From Mesorhizobium sp. (GTDB taxonomy: Bacteria > Pseudomonadota > Alphaproteobacteria > Rhizobiales > Rhizobiaceae): a stretch of DNA of 64,000 bases. The position numbers were made by a program, and so were the translations under genes. The stretch covers positions 1-64,000 of the forward strand of contig SUGL01000003.1 in NCBI GenBank assembly GCA_004963905.1, read 5' to 3'. Below the pieces are notes generated by a model that did no database searches, was not told the DNA's origin, and was given only the letters and a program-made list of their open reading frames with translations. Positions 1 to 9,057 of the stretch are shown in pieces (the first letter of the stretch is position 1; every line of letters begins with the position of its first letter).

Positions 1-30
1 CATTCGATGCCGCAAGGGGCCGTCCACCCA

Positions 31-228
31 TCATTCTAGGGCGGAGCAAGGAGCGAAGCGACGCGGCGCAGACCCTAGAATCCATGCCGTGACATTGATG
101 CTTCGCTACGATTCAGAACAAGCTCCTTCGAAGCCGAGACCGTTCTGCAGCGTTGCATTCTATGGCAGATGTAACGGAATGGATCCTAGGGTCTGCGCTC
201 CGCTTCGCGGAGCTTCGTCCTAGGATGA
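31..228. repeat. Large interrupted palindromic repeat downstream of lolD
   Basis: Two arms of about 56-60 bases (31-90 and 173-228) are inverted copies of each other with some mismatches. Both carry CTAGG and GCGCAGACCCTAG blocks, and each arm has its own smaller hairpin (for example GCTCCGCTTCGCGGAGC near 197-213). About 80 unrelated bases separate the arms. The element ends 20 bases past the lolD stop. It codes for nothing plausible and looks like one of the intergenic palindromic repeats common in Rhizobiales genomes. It may form the 3' end structure of the proS-lolC-lolD transcript, which is inference. Confidence 0.75.
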
Positions 229-248
229 CGACGTCGGTGACACACACC

Positions 249-928
<680 letters not shown>

Positions 929-932
<4 letters not shown>

Positions 933-2212
933 TCGTACCTCAGGGCTTCGACCGGATCGAGCCGGGCCGCCCGCCAGGCCGGAAACACCGTCGCGATGAA
1001 GGACAGGCCGAGCGCCATGATGACGACATAGGTGGTCTCGCGCGGATCCATTTTCGCCGGCAGCTGGCTGAGGAAATAGAGCTCGGGGTTGAACAGGATC
1101 CTGCCCGTCATCCAGGAGAAGAATTGCCGGATCGATTCGATGTTGAGACAGATGACCACGCCGAGCAGCACGCCGGCGATGGTGCCGGTGACGCCGATCG
1201 CCGCGCCCGTCATCAGGAAGATGCGCAGGATCGCGCCGCGTGAGGCGCCCATCGTGCGCAGGATGGCGATGTCGTGGCCCTTGTCCTTCACCAGCATGAC
1301 GAGGCCGGAAATGATGTTGAGCGCCGCCACCAGCACGATCAGCGTCAGGATCATGAACATGACGTTGCGCTCGACCTGCAGCGCCGAGAAGAAGGTCTCG
1401 TTGCGTTGGCGCCAGTCGACGAGATCGATCGGCCGTTGCGCCGCCTGTTCCACCTGCGGTTTAAGCGCATCGACATTGTCGGGATTGTCGACATAGATCT
1501 CGATCGTCTGCGCCCGCCCGTCCATGTTGAAATAGAGCTGCGCTTCCGAGAACGGCATATAGACGATCGAGCTGTCATACTCCGACATGCCGACCTCGAA
1601 GATCGCCGCCACCTTGTAGCCCTTCATGCGCGGCGTCGTGCCGAGCGGCGTGACGTCGCCTTCCGGCGAGATCAGCGTGATCGTGTCCCCGAGCACCAGC
1701 CCGAGACTCTCGGCCATGCGCTTGCCGATCGCCACGCCATCGCCGGTGTCGAAACCGTCGAGCGTGCCCTGCTTGATGTTGCTGGAAACGATCGAGATCT
1801 TGCCGAGGTCCTCGGCGCGAATGCCGCGCACCAGCGCGCCGGCGCCGCCGCCGACATTGCCTTGCGCCAGCACCTGCCCGTCGATCAGCGGTATGGCATA
1901 TTTGACGCCGGCAACGCCGTTGATGCGGCTCGCCACCTGCGCATAGTCCTCCAGCGGCGAATCGAGCGGCTGGACGATGAGATGGCCGTTCACGCCGAGG
2001 ATGCGGGTGAGCAGCTCGGCGCGAAAACCGTTCATCACCGCCATGACGACGATCAGCGTCGCCACACCCAGCATGATGCCGAGGAAGGAGATCGAGGCGA
2101 TGACCGAGATCACCGTCTCCTTGCGACGCGAGCGCAGGTAGCGCCACGCCACCATGCGCTCGAATCTTGAAAAGGCGCCTGCCGGCGATCGGGCTGCAGC
2201 CGCCTCGCTCAT
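929..2212 (-). CDS. lolC: Lipoprotein-releasing ABC transporter permease (LolC/LolE family)
   Basis: Inner-membrane permease of the lipoprotein-releasing system, 427 residues. One N-terminal membrane helix (about 35-60, preceded by the [10 protein letters not shown] block) is followed by a large periplasmic domain (about 65-280) and three C-terminal helices in an FtsX-like domain, ending in [18 protein letters not shown], a signature tail of LolC/E and MacB permeases. Only one permease gene is present, as is usual outside gammaproteobacteria, so it probably forms a homodimer with LolD. Its start codon shares one base with the proS stop (TGATG) and its 3' end overlaps lolD. Confidence 0.92.
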
Positions 2213-3537
2213 CAGGCGATACCCAGGCGTTTCTTGGCTTCCGCGATCGGCAGCGTCTCGCGCTCGCCGCTGCGGCGGTTCTTGATCTCGACCTCGCCGG
2301 CGGCAACGCCGCGCGGTCCGACGATCACCTGCCAGGGCAGGCCGATCAGGTCGGCGGTGGCGAACTTGCCGCCCGGCCGCTGGTCGGTGTCGTCATAGAG
2401 CACGTCCTTGCCGGCCGAAGCCAGCGCCGCGTAGAGCTCGTCGCAGACGCGGTCGCATTCGGCGTCGCCCGCCTTCATGTTGATCAGGCCTATATCGAAC
2501 GGCGCCACCGCTTCCGGCCAGATGATGCCGTTCTCGTCATGGCTGGCCTCGATGATCGCCGCGACCAGTCGCGACGGGCCGATGCCGTATGAACCGCCGG
2601 AGGCGAAATGATCCTTGCCGTCGGGGCCGGTCACCTTGGCGCCCATCGGCTTCGAATACTTCTCGCCGAAATGGAAGATATGGCCGACCTCGATGCCGCG
2701 CGCCGAGAGCCTGTCGCCGTCGGGGACATTCGCCCAGGCCGCTTCGTCATGCATCTCATCAGTGGCGGCGTAAGGCGTCGTCCATTTCTTCACGATGCCG
2801 TCGATCTCGGCATCGTCGGAGAAGTTCGTGTCCGCGCCGGGCACGTCGAGCGACAGGTAGGCGCGGTCGCAGAACACCTGGCTCTCGCCGGTCTCGGCCA
2901 GGATGATGAACTCGTGGCTGAGGTCGCCGCCGATCGGGCCGGTGTCGGCGCGCATCGGAATGGCCTGCAGTCCCATGCGCGTGAACGTCCTGAGGTAGGA
3001 CACGAACATGCGGTTGTAGGCGGCCCTCGCGCCTTCGAAATCGAGATCGAAGGAGTAGGCGTCCTTCATCAGGAACTCTCTGCTGCGCATGACGCCGAAA
3101 CGGGGACGCACCTCGTCGCGGAACTTCCACTGGATGTGGTAGAGGTTGAGCGGCAGGTCCTTGTAGGACTTGACGTAGGCGCGGAAGATCTCGGTGACCA
3201 TTTCCTCGTTGGTCGGGCCGTAGAGCATGTCGCGGTCCTGGCGATCCTTGATGCGCAGCATCTCCTTGCCGTAGTCGTTGTAACGGCCGCTCTCGCGCCA
3301 CAGGTCCGCCGACTGGATGGTCGGCATCAGGATTTCCAGCGCGCCCGCCCGGTTCTGCTCCTCGCGGATGATCTGGCAGACCTTGTCGAGCACGCGCTTG
3401 CCGAGCGGCAGCCAGGAGAAGCTGCCCTGCCCTTGCTGGCGGATCATGCCGGCGCGCAGCATCAGCCGATGCGAGACGATCTCGGCCTCGCGAGGATTTT
3501 CTTTGAGAATGGGCAGGAAATAGCGCGACAAACGCAT
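2212..3537 (-). CDS. proS: Prolyl-tRNA synthetase
   Basis: Charges tRNA-Pro with proline. The 441-residue protein starting [15 protein letters not shown] is the short alphaproteobacterial ProS type, which lacks the editing insertion of the roughly 570-residue enterobacterial enzyme. Class II features include [20 protein letters not shown] and the C-terminal motif 3 region [11 protein letters not shown], followed by the anticodon-binding domain. The frame stays open 66 codons further upstream, but that stretch contains a palindromic repeat and lacks family similarity, so the start at 3537 is preferred. The stop shares one base with the lolC start. The proS-lolC-lolD order suggests a single transcript. 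Confidence 0.93.
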   Translation of the reverse strand: MRLSRYFLPILKENPREAEIVSHRLMLRAGMIRQQGQGSFSWLPLGKRVLDKVCQIIREEQNRAGALEILMPTIQSADLWRESGRYNDYGKEMLRIKDRQDRDMLYGPTNEEMVTEIFRAYVKSYKDLPLNLYHIQWKFRDEVRPRFGVMRSREFLMKDAYSFDLDFEGARAAYNRMFVSYLRTFTRMGLQAIPMRADTGPIGGDLSHEFIILAETGESQVFCDRAYLSLDVPGADTNFSDDAEIDGIVKKWTTPYAATDEMHDEAAWANVPDGDRLSARGIEVGHIFHFGEKYSKPMGAKVTGPDGKDHFASGGSYGIGPSRLVAAIIEASHDENGIIWPEAVAPFDIGLINMKAGDAECDRVCDELYAALASAGKDVLYDDTDQRPGGKFATADLIGLPWQVIVGPRGVAAGEVEIKNRRSGERETLPIAEAKKRLGIA

Positions 3538-3680
3538 GGAATGGTCCGTAAGTGAGGATGGCGGCGCTGGAATCGGCGCAACCGAGGCTGCTTGCCCGGG
3601 CTTCATAGCCATTTCATGACGGAATGGAAACCCGAGCGCTCCAAAGTGTTGGACCTTCTGCACCTGACCAAAAAGGCTGC

Positions 3681-3750
3681 TTAATGCATGTCGCCCAAAA
3701 GTGCGCAGCGGTTTTGGGAGAACGACATGCATCAAAACAAAGACCTAAGC
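3681..3750. repeat. Short palindromic repeat (TGCATGTCG type)
   Basis: The arms ATGCATGTCG (3684-3693) and CGACATGCAT (3723-3732), together with CCCAAAA / TTTTGGG inside them, form a long imperfect hairpin around the core AAAAGTGCGCAGCGGTTTT. A TCAAAACAAAGA tail follows. The core and tail resemble the elements at 6724-6780, 50913-50959 and 56486-56594, so this is one member of a dispersed family. It lies about 145 bases upstream of the proS start, in the leader or promoter region. Confidence 0.8.
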
Positions 3751-3890
3751 GGGTCGCCTGAATCTGTTCCGCCGCGACGCGCTTTAGGCCGCAAAATGCC
3801 GATTCCTTCAATTTGATCGATTCACAAGCAAGCCCTGCCGCACTATTGTGCAGTGCAGCACGATATTGCCCGTTTGGAGGCAAAATTCTT

Positions 3891-3919
3891 CGTGACATTT
3901 TCACCTGCCTTGGTCTAGT
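3891..3919 (+). promoter_or_regulatory. Predicted sigma-70 promoter of the candidate small RNA
   Basis: CGTGAC (3891-3896) and TCTAGT (3914-3919) are separated by 17 bases and resemble the rhizobial CTTGAC / CTATAT consensus. The predicted transcription start, a few bases after 3919, coincides with the first base of the closing stem of the candidate RNA. No experimental support exists. Confidence 0.45.
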
Positions 3920-3921
3920 GT

Positions 3922-4078
3922 GCGCCGATAACCGAGAGGGCGGAGAAAAATCTGCTCTCCTACGCGGTCAAAGTCTTGGGAGGATGCGATCTAGGCGCGG
4001 TAACTCGCTGCCGCCGGACACCGGAAACAGATCGGACGCGTTTAAATTGCAAGGCCTCGTGCCTTGCATTTTTTTTGT
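3922..4078 (+). ncRNA. Candidate structured small RNA with its own terminator
   Basis: A plus-strand RNA of about 155 bases is suggested by four things seen in the sequence. There is a promoter-like pair ending at 3919. The 5' end GCGCCGAT (3922-3929) pairs with ATCGGACGC (4031-4039), with one bulged base. Inside are hairpins such as GAGAGGGC...CTCTC (3934-3959) and GCGG...CCGC (about 3998-4015). A strong intrinsic terminator closes it (4048-4076). No plus-strand gene lies upstream to use that terminator. Length and overall closed-stem shape would fit 6S RNA, but I cannot recognise conserved 6S sequence, so the family is unknown. The open frames across it look non-coding. Confidence 0.5.
4048..4076 (+). 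terminator. Strong Rho-independent terminator
   Basis: GCAAGGC and GCCTTGC form a perfect stem with a 5-base loop, followed by AT8. It reads on the plus strand, where no protein gene precedes it, and is assigned to the candidate small RNA ending here. Confidence 0.85.
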
Positions 4079-4136
4079 GCAATCATCTGCTTAGCAGCGC
4101 GACCTGCCAAACAGCATTACTCACAGCTAGCCGCCA

Positions 4137-4160
4137 AAATCGGAAGCCGGCTTCCGATTT
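4137..4160. repeat. Perfect 24-base palindrome
   Basis: AAATCGGAAGCC followed by its exact reverse complement. It lies about 50 bases past the stop of the DUF1467 gene (minus strand), and only a short T stretch follows on that strand. It may be a weak terminator for the mce-DUF1467 operon or a protein-binding site. Confidence 0.5.
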
Positions 4161-4211
4161 CAACCAAAGCGCGTGTCGCTTGATCAATACTTGCGGAAAC
4201 TGAATAGGACT

Positions 4212-4496
4212 TTAGCGGCCGGCAGTATGACTAAAGTCCGGCACGATGTGCGGGATATCGTTGAGGCTCAGGCCCAGTCCTCTCGTCAGGCCGTAGAAAA
4301 TGCCGAGGACGATCGCCGTGACGATCGTCGTTCGGATCGCAGCGCGCAGCATATGAGGCCCGCGCGGCGCGCTCGAAACGGTGCCGAGCGTGACATCATG
4401 ATCCTCGTCCTGCGTGCGCAGGCTGAACGGCAGCACGGCAAACAGCACCAGCCACCAGGTGACGAAGAACAACGCGACAAACGAAATCCAGTTCAT
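4212..4496 (-). CDS. DUF1467 family small membrane protein
   Basis: A 94-residue protein of unknown function. Two hydrophobic helices are visible (about 5-25, SFVALFFVTWWLVLFAVLPF, and about 55-74, TTIVTAIVLGIFYGLTRGL), joined by a charged loop with RTQDEDHDV. The WWLVLFAVLPFSLRTQ block is typical of DUF1467 proteins, which in alphaproteobacteria often sit directly after methylmalonyl-CoA epimerase. Its start overlaps the mce stop by 4 bases, so it is probably translated together with mce. The function is not known and should not be assumed to be metabolic. Confidence 0.82.
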   Translation of the reverse strand: MNWISFVALFFVTWWLVLFAVLPFSLRTQDEDHDVTLGTVSSAPRGPHMLRAAIRTTIVTAIVLGIFYGLTRGLGLSLNDIPHIVPDFSHTAGR

Positions 4497-4897
4497 GCCT
4501 GCTCCAGTTCGACCAGCGTGCCGAAGAAGTCCTTGGGATGCAGGAACAGCACCGGCTTGCCATGGGCGCCGGTCTTGGGATTGCCGTCGCCGAGCACACG
4601 CGCGCCGCTCGCCTTGAGATGATCGCGCGCGGCGAGGATGTCGTCCACCTCGTAGCAGACGTGATGCATGCCGCCCGAGGGATTCTTCTCCAGGAATGCG
4701 GCGATGGGCGAAGCATCGCCCAGCGGCTCGAGCAACTCTATCTTGGTGTTGCCGACATCGACGAACACCACCGTCACGCCATGCTCCGGCAACGCCTGCG
4801 GTTCGCTGAGCCTGGCGCCCAGCCTATCGCGATACGCGGCTGTCGCCGCGGCCAGGTCCGGCACGGCAAGCGCGACATGGTTCAGGCGTCCGAGCAT
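4493..4897 (-). CDS. mce: Methylmalonyl-CoA epimerase
   Basis: Interconverts (R)- and (S)-methylmalonyl-CoA in propionate breakdown; the downstream mutase uses adenosylcobalamin, so it is functionally linked to the vitamin B12 genes in this window. The 134-residue protein is a single VOC-fold module pair. Likely metal ligands are the histidine in LNHVALAV (near residue 6), the histidines in GGMHHVCYEV and the glutamate in GTLVELEQA at the C-terminus. Length is typical. It overlaps the DUF1467 gene by 4 bases; the upstream gap to rnj holds tandem heptamer-like repeats. Confidence 0.92.
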   Translation of the reverse strand: MLGRLNHVALAVPDLAAATAAYRDRLGARLSEPQALPEHGVTVVFVDVGNTKIELLEPLGDASPIAAFLEKNPSGGMHHVCYEVDDILAARDHLKASGARVLGDGNPKTGAHGKPVLFLHPKDFFGTLVELEQA

Positions 4898-4912
4898 AAA
4901 TGCGCTCCGGTT

Positions 4913-5014
4913 TTAGGGGAGTAAGGGAGTAGGGCAGTAAGGGAGTAGGGAAAAACAAGACTGAAGAAAGCTACTCGTTCTCCCCTATTCCCCTATTCCC
5001 CTATTCCCTTATTC
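4913..5014. repeat. Inverted pair of short tandem repeats between rnj and mce
   Basis: Left block (about 4915-4951): repeated GGGAGTA / GGGCAGTA units. Right block (about 4981-5014): four TATTCCC(C) units in inverted orientation. Together they can fold into a long G/C-rich hairpin with a roughly 30-base loop. The right block ends one base before the rnj stop codon (5016-5018), so it forms the 3' end of rnj and the leader of mce. Confidence 0.8.
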
Positions 5015-5015
5015 G

Positions 5016-6686
5016 TCACCGCGTCACAAATACCGTCACCAGCGGCTTCTTGCCCCAGGCTTCGTTGGCGGCGCCGCGCACGGCGCGGCGTACCGCTTCC
5101 TGCACAAGATCGAGGTCTTTTCGGCGCTGGCGGGGGATGGAGTCCACCGCGCCGATTGCCGCATCGAGCATCAGGTCCTCCAGCGTCTCGCCGCTGGCAT
5201 CGGCCTCGGCGACGCCGATCGCCACAAGGTCCGGATCGCCCGCGAGCTCGTATTTCTCGTCGAGCACGACATTGACCGCGACATGGCCGGCATAGGACAG
5301 CTTGCGCCGGTCGCGTATGCCCATCGCCTGGTCGGAGCCGATCAGGAACCCGTCCTTGTAGAGGCGGCCGAACGGCACCTGGTCGATGATCGTGGCGGGA
5401 CCGGGCCAGAGTCTGAGCATGTCGCCGTCGCGCACCTGCGCCACCTGGCCGATGCCCGACATCGACATCAACGAGCCCTGCGCGACCAGATGCGCCGCCT
5501 CGCCATGCACCGGCACACCGATCTGCGGCCGCACCCATTCATACATCTTGCGCAATTCGCTGCGGCGGGGGTGGCCGGAGACATGCACCAGCGCGTCGCC
5601 GTCTTCGATGATCTTCATGCCGAGGTCGATCAGGCGGTTCTTGATCTCGAGGATCCCCTTCTCGTTGCCGGGAATGGTGCGCGAGGAAAACACCACCGTG
5701 TCGCCGGCCGTCAGCGCCACCGACTTCATTTCGTCGCGCGACAGCTTTGCCAGCGCCGCCAGCGGCTCGCCCTGGCTGCCGGTGCAAATGATCACCAGGT
5801 TCTCGCGCGGGATGTAGCCGTAATCCTCCTCGGCAATGAATTCCGGCAGGCCGTCCATGTAGCCGAGCTCGGTCGCGACATCGATGACGCGCTTCAGCGA
5901 GCGACCGAGCACCAGGCATTGCCGGCCGGTGTCGCGCGCCGCCCTGGCGATCGAGATGATGCGCCCCACATTGGAGGAGAACGTGGTGACCGCGACGCGG
6001 CCCTTGGCCTTCTCGATGACGCCCTTGAGGCCCTCGCCGACCGCCACTTCCGACGGCGACTCACCTTCCCTCAGCGCGTTGGTGGAATCGCAGATCAGCG
6101 CCAGCACGCCCTTGTCGCCATAGGCGCGGAAGCGCGCCTCGTCGGTCTTCGGGCCGATCGTCGGCGCCGGGTCGATCTTCCAGTCGCCGGTGTGGATCAC
6201 CGTGCCGGCCGGTGTCGTGATCGCCAGCGACATCGGCTCGGGAATAGAGTGCGCCACCGGAATGGCCTCGATCTCGAACGGCCCGATCGTGAACTTCTCG
6301 CCGGCCCGGTAGACGGTCGCCGGGATTTTTGGCGCATTCTGCTCGCCCTGCCGTTTTGCTTCCAGCAGGCCGGCGGTGAACGGCGTCATCCAGACAGGCA
6401 CTTTGAGCTTCGGCCAGATGTCGAGCAGCGCGCCGTAGTGGTCCTCATGCGCGTGCGTGATGACGATGCCGCGCAGGCCGTCGAGATTCTCCTCGATGAA
6501 GCGCGTGTCGGGCAGGATGAGATCGACACCCGGATGCGCAGTATCGGGAAAGGTAACCCCGACATCGACGACGATCCACTCGCGCGCGTCGGCCGGCCCG
6601 TAGCCATAAAGGGCGAAGTTCATGCCGATCTCGCCGACGCCGCCGAGCGGCGCGAACACGAGTTCGGCGTTTTCTCTATTCGCCAT
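5016..6686 (-). CDS. rnj: Ribonuclease J
   Basis: Metallo-beta-lactamase/beta-CASP family nuclease for rRNA maturation and mRNA decay. The zinc-binding motif THAHEDH (H78, H80, D82, H83) is intact, followed by HTGDWK and the beta-CASP motif VHVSGHPRRSEL, and a C-terminal dimerisation region. The 556-residue length fits the alphaproteobacterial enzyme. The start MANRENAEL is preceded by an AGGAA-type ribosome site. The gene is separated from birA upstream by a palindromic repeat and from mce downstream by a tandem-repeat hairpin, so its transcript ends may be processed separately. Confidence 0.93.
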   Translation of the reverse strand: MANRENAELVFAPLGGVGEIGMNFALYGYGPADAREWIVVDVGVTFPDTAHPGVDLILPDTRFIEENLDGLRGIVITHAHEDHYGALLDIWPKLKVPVWMTPFTAGLLEAKRQGEQNAPKIPATVYRAGEKFTIGPFEIEAIPVAHSIPEPMSLAITTPAGTVIHTGDWKIDPAPTIGPKTDEARFRAYGDKGVLALICDSTNALREGESPSEVAVGEGLKGVIEKAKGRVAVTTFSSNVGRIISIARAARDTGRQCLVLGRSLKRVIDVATELGYMDGLPEFIAEEDYGYIPRENLVIICTGSQGEPLAALAKLSRDEMKSVALTAGDTVVFSSRTIPGNEKGILEIKNRLIDLGMKIIEDGDALVHVSGHPRRSELRKMYEWVRPQIGVPVHGEAAHLVAQGSLMSMSGIGQVAQVRDGDMLRLWPGPATIIDQVPFGRLYKDGFLIGSDQAMGIRDRRKLSYAGHVAVNVVLDEKYELAGDPDLVAIGVAEADASGETLEDLMLDAAIGAVDSIPRQRRKDLDLVQEAVRRAVRGAANEAWGKKPLVTVFVTR

Positions 6687-6723
6687 GCATCATTCCTTCC
6701 TGGCCGCTCAGGCCAAGCCGTTA

Positions 6724-6780
6724 GCGCAATTCCAGGAAAAGTGTGTCACGATTTTCCGCCCGGAATTGCGCAAAAACAAA
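6724..6780. repeat. Short palindromic repeat (GCAATTCC type), between birA and rnj
   Basis: The arms GCGCAATTCC (6724-6733) and GGAATTGCGC (6762-6771) surround the core GGAAAAGTGTGTCACGATTTTCC, and an AAAAACAAAAC tail follows. It is nearly the same as the copy at 56491-56533 and occupies most of the 95-base gap between birA and rnj. Confidence 0.85.
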
Positions 6781-6781
6781 A

Positions 6782-7603
6782 CTATACCCGCGCCGAGGCG
6801 ACCGCGCCGAAATGCACGTCGCCGGCCGCGATCGTCAGAACAGATCCGTCATCGTCGCGGATCACGAAACGGCAGTCCTCGTCAATGGTCTCGAAGACGC
6901 CGCGCACCACATTACCGTCAATTCTGACGGCAACCTCGCCGCCGAGCCCGGCGGCGCGCGCCAGCCAGCGCTTCCTGATCGCGGTGAGGCCGCGCCCGTC
7001 GTCCCACAATCTGAAATTCTCGCTCCAGGCGTCCGAAAGCGCCAGGAACAGCATCTCGGCGTCGCAATTGGCGCCCAGCGCCTGCAGCGACGTCGCCGGA
7101 TAAGGCAAATCCTCCGGATACGCCACGACATTGACGCCGATGCCGACGGCTACCGCAAAGCGGCCGCCTTCGAGCATCGCCGATTCCAGCAGGATGCCGG
7201 CGAGCTTGGCGCCGGAGGCGAGCACGTCGTTCGGCCATTTCAGCTCGAAGCGGTTGCGCCCTTCGCTGGCACCGTCGAGGCCGACGGCGATCCGGCCTCG
7301 CGGGACGATGGCATCGAGCGCGTCCGCAAGGGCAAGCCCGGCGACGAACCCGAGCGTCGCGGCAAGCCTGAGCTCGCCGCCGGGAACCAGAAGCAGCGTT
7401 GCCGCCAGATTGCCTTCGGGCGTCGCCCAGGCGCGGCCACGCCGCCCGCGCCCCCTTTCCTGCTTCTTCGAGACCACCCAAAGCTTGCCAGGATCACCGG
7501 CACGCGCATGGTCCAGCGCCAGCGCGTTGGTCGAGCCGACACTGTCATGGGCCTCGAGCCGGAACCCCTCCGACGCCGCCGTTGGAGCCAGCCGAAACGC
7601 CAT
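6782..7603 (-). CDS. birA: Biotin--[acetyl-CoA-carboxylase] ligase
   Basis: Attaches biotin to carboxylase carrier domains. The 273-residue protein lacks the N-terminal DNA-binding domain of E. coli BirA, so it is the ligase-only (class I) type. Visible motifs: substrate entry SVGSTNA (about 19-25), the biotinyl-AMP loop GRGRRGRAW (about 50-58), and FELKWPNDV. The start MAFRLAPTA at 7603 leaves only 4 bases to nuoN; a longer frame exists but runs into nuoN. It sits at the end of the nuo operon, an arrangement known in many Rhizobiales (ending nuoN-birA-rnj). Confidence 0.92.
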   Translation of the reverse strand: MAFRLAPTAASEGFRLEAHDSVGSTNALALDHARAGDPGKLWVVSKKQERGRGRRGRAWATPEGNLAATLLLVPGGELRLAATLGFVAGLALADALDAIVPRGRIAVGLDGASEGRNRFELKWPNDVLASGAKLAGILLESAMLEGGRFAVAVGIGVNVVAYPEDLPYPATSLQALGANCDAEMLFLALSDAWSENFRLWDDGRGLTAIRKRWLARAAGLGGEVAVRIDGNVVRGVFETIDEDCRFVIRDDDGSVLTIAAGDVHFGAVASARV

Positions 7604-7607
7604 CCTG

Positions 7608-9044
7608 TCAGAAGAAGGTTTTTGCGGCTGCTTCGGCGTAGCTGCCGATCGGCCCACCGATCAGCACGTAGAACAGCACGAAGGCGCCGCTGACGCCGAG
7701 CACGAGGCGCAGCTCGCTCGCCATCGGCACGAAGCCGCCGACAGGCTCGTCGAACCACATGATCTTGATGATGCGCAGGTAATAATAGGCACCCACCACC
7801 GAGGCCAGCACGCCGATGATCGCCAGCGCGTAGAGATGAGCGTTGATGGCGGCGAGGAACACGTACCACTTCCCCCAGAACCCGGCCAGCGGCGGAATAC
7901 CGGCCAGCGAGAACATCAGGATGGTGAGAATGGTGGCCATGATCGGGTTGGTCGAGGCAAGGCCGGCGAGATCGCCGATCTGCTCGACATTGCCCTCCTT
8001 GCGCCGCATGGCGAGGATGAAGGCGAAGGTGCCGAGCGTCATCACCAGATAGATCAGCATGTAGATGACGACGCCGCGCACGCCGGCCTGGCTGTTGGCG
8101 GCGAGGCCGACCAGCGCGTAGCCCATATGGCCGATCGAGGAATAGGCCATCAGCCGCTTGATGTTGGTCTGGCCGATCGCCGCGAAGGCGCCGAGCGCCA
8201 TCGAGGCGATCGAGATGAAGACGACGATTTGCTGCCAGTCGGCGGCAATCGGCTTGAAGGCGCCCATGGTGACGCGCACGATCAGCGCCATCGCCGCCAT
8301 CTTCGGCGCGGCGGCAAGGAAAGCGGTGATCGGGGTCGGCGCACCTTCATAGACGTCCGGCGTCCACATGTGGAACGGCACGGCCGAGATCTTGAAGGCG
8401 AGGCCGGCAAGCACGAAAACCAGGCCGAAAACGAGGCCGAGCTGCCGCTCGCCGCCGCCCAGCGCCGTCGCGATCTCGTGGAAGCCGGTGTTGCCGGTAT
8501 AGCCGTAGACGAGGCTGATGCCGTAGAGCAGCATGCCCGACGACAGCGCGCCGAGGACGAAATACTTCAGGCCTGCCTCGGTTGAGCGGAGATTGTCGCG
8601 GTTGATCGCCGCCAGCGCATAGATCGCCAGCGATTGCAGCTCGAGGCCGAGATAGAGCCCGATCATGCCGTTGGCCGAGATCATCAGCATCATGCCGAGC
8701 GTGCAGAGCACGATCAGCACCGGATATTCGAACTTGTCGAAATGCTCCTGCCTGGCGAAGCGCATCGACATGACGAGCGTCACCGCCGAGCCGATCAGCG
8801 CCAGCATCTTCATGAACCGGCCGAAGGAATCCTGGACGAAGGCGCTGCCATAGGCAGACCCCTCGCCGCCGGAGAAGGCTAGCCACAGGCCGGCGACGAC
8901 CAGCACCGCGACCGCAAGCCCGGTCACCGTCATCGTGTTGTCGGAGCGCGAATAGGCGCCCACCATCAGAAGCGCCAGCGCGCCGATGGCGAGGATAAGC
9001 TCCGGCGTCGAGAGCGAAAGGCTGGAGAGAAGGTCCGGCGTCAT
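7608..9044 (-). CDS. nuoN: NADH-quinone oxidoreductase subunit N
   Basis: Antiporter-like proton-pumping subunit of the complex I membrane arm, about 478 residues with roughly 14 helices. The family core [23 protein letters not shown], with its key lysine region, is present, as is [21 protein letters not shown] with the conserved lysine. The start is taken at MTPDLLSSL (9044), because the 23 residues upstream are polar and would overlap the ribosome site region after nuoM. It is the last nuo gene, 13 bases after nuoM and 4 bases before birA. Confidence 0.95.
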   Translation of the reverse strand: MTPDLLSSLSLSTPELILAIGALALLMVGAYSRSDNTMTVTGLAVAVLVVAGLWLAFSGGEGSAYGSAFVQDSFGRFMKMLALIGSAVTLVMSMRFARQEHFDKFEYPVLIVLCTLGMMLMISANGMIGLYLGLELQSLAIYALAAINRDNLRSTEAGLKYFVLGALSSGMLLYGISLVYGYTGNTGFHEIATALGGGERQLGLVFGLVFVLAGLAFKISAVPFHMWTPDVYEGAPTPITAFLAAAPKMAAMALIVRVTMGAFKPIAADWQQIVVFISIASMALGAFAAIGQTNIKRLMAYSSIGHMGYALVGLAANSQAGVRGVVIYMLIYLVMTLGTFAFILAMRRKEGNVEQIGDLAGLASTNPIMATILTILMFSLAGIPPLAGFWGKWYVFLAAINAHLYALAIIGVLASVVGAYYYLRIIKIMWFDEPVGGFVPMASELRLVLGVSGAFVLFYVLIGGPIGSYAEAAAKTFF

Positions 9045-9057
9045 GGTATTTCCCCAG

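Noticed and set aside
3614..3904. Minus-strand open frame of 96 codons upstream of proS
   Set aside because: It covers a palindromic repeat, has no recognisable domain and lies in the leader of proS; chance frame in high-GC DNA.
3813..4094. Plus-strand open frame over the candidate small RNA
   Set aside because: It runs straight through the strong terminator stem and T-run and has no ribosome site; the structured RNA explains the region better.
4913..5014. Possible CRISPR array
   Set aside because: Units are only 7-8 bases, without spacers of constant size, and change orientation; no cas genes in the window.
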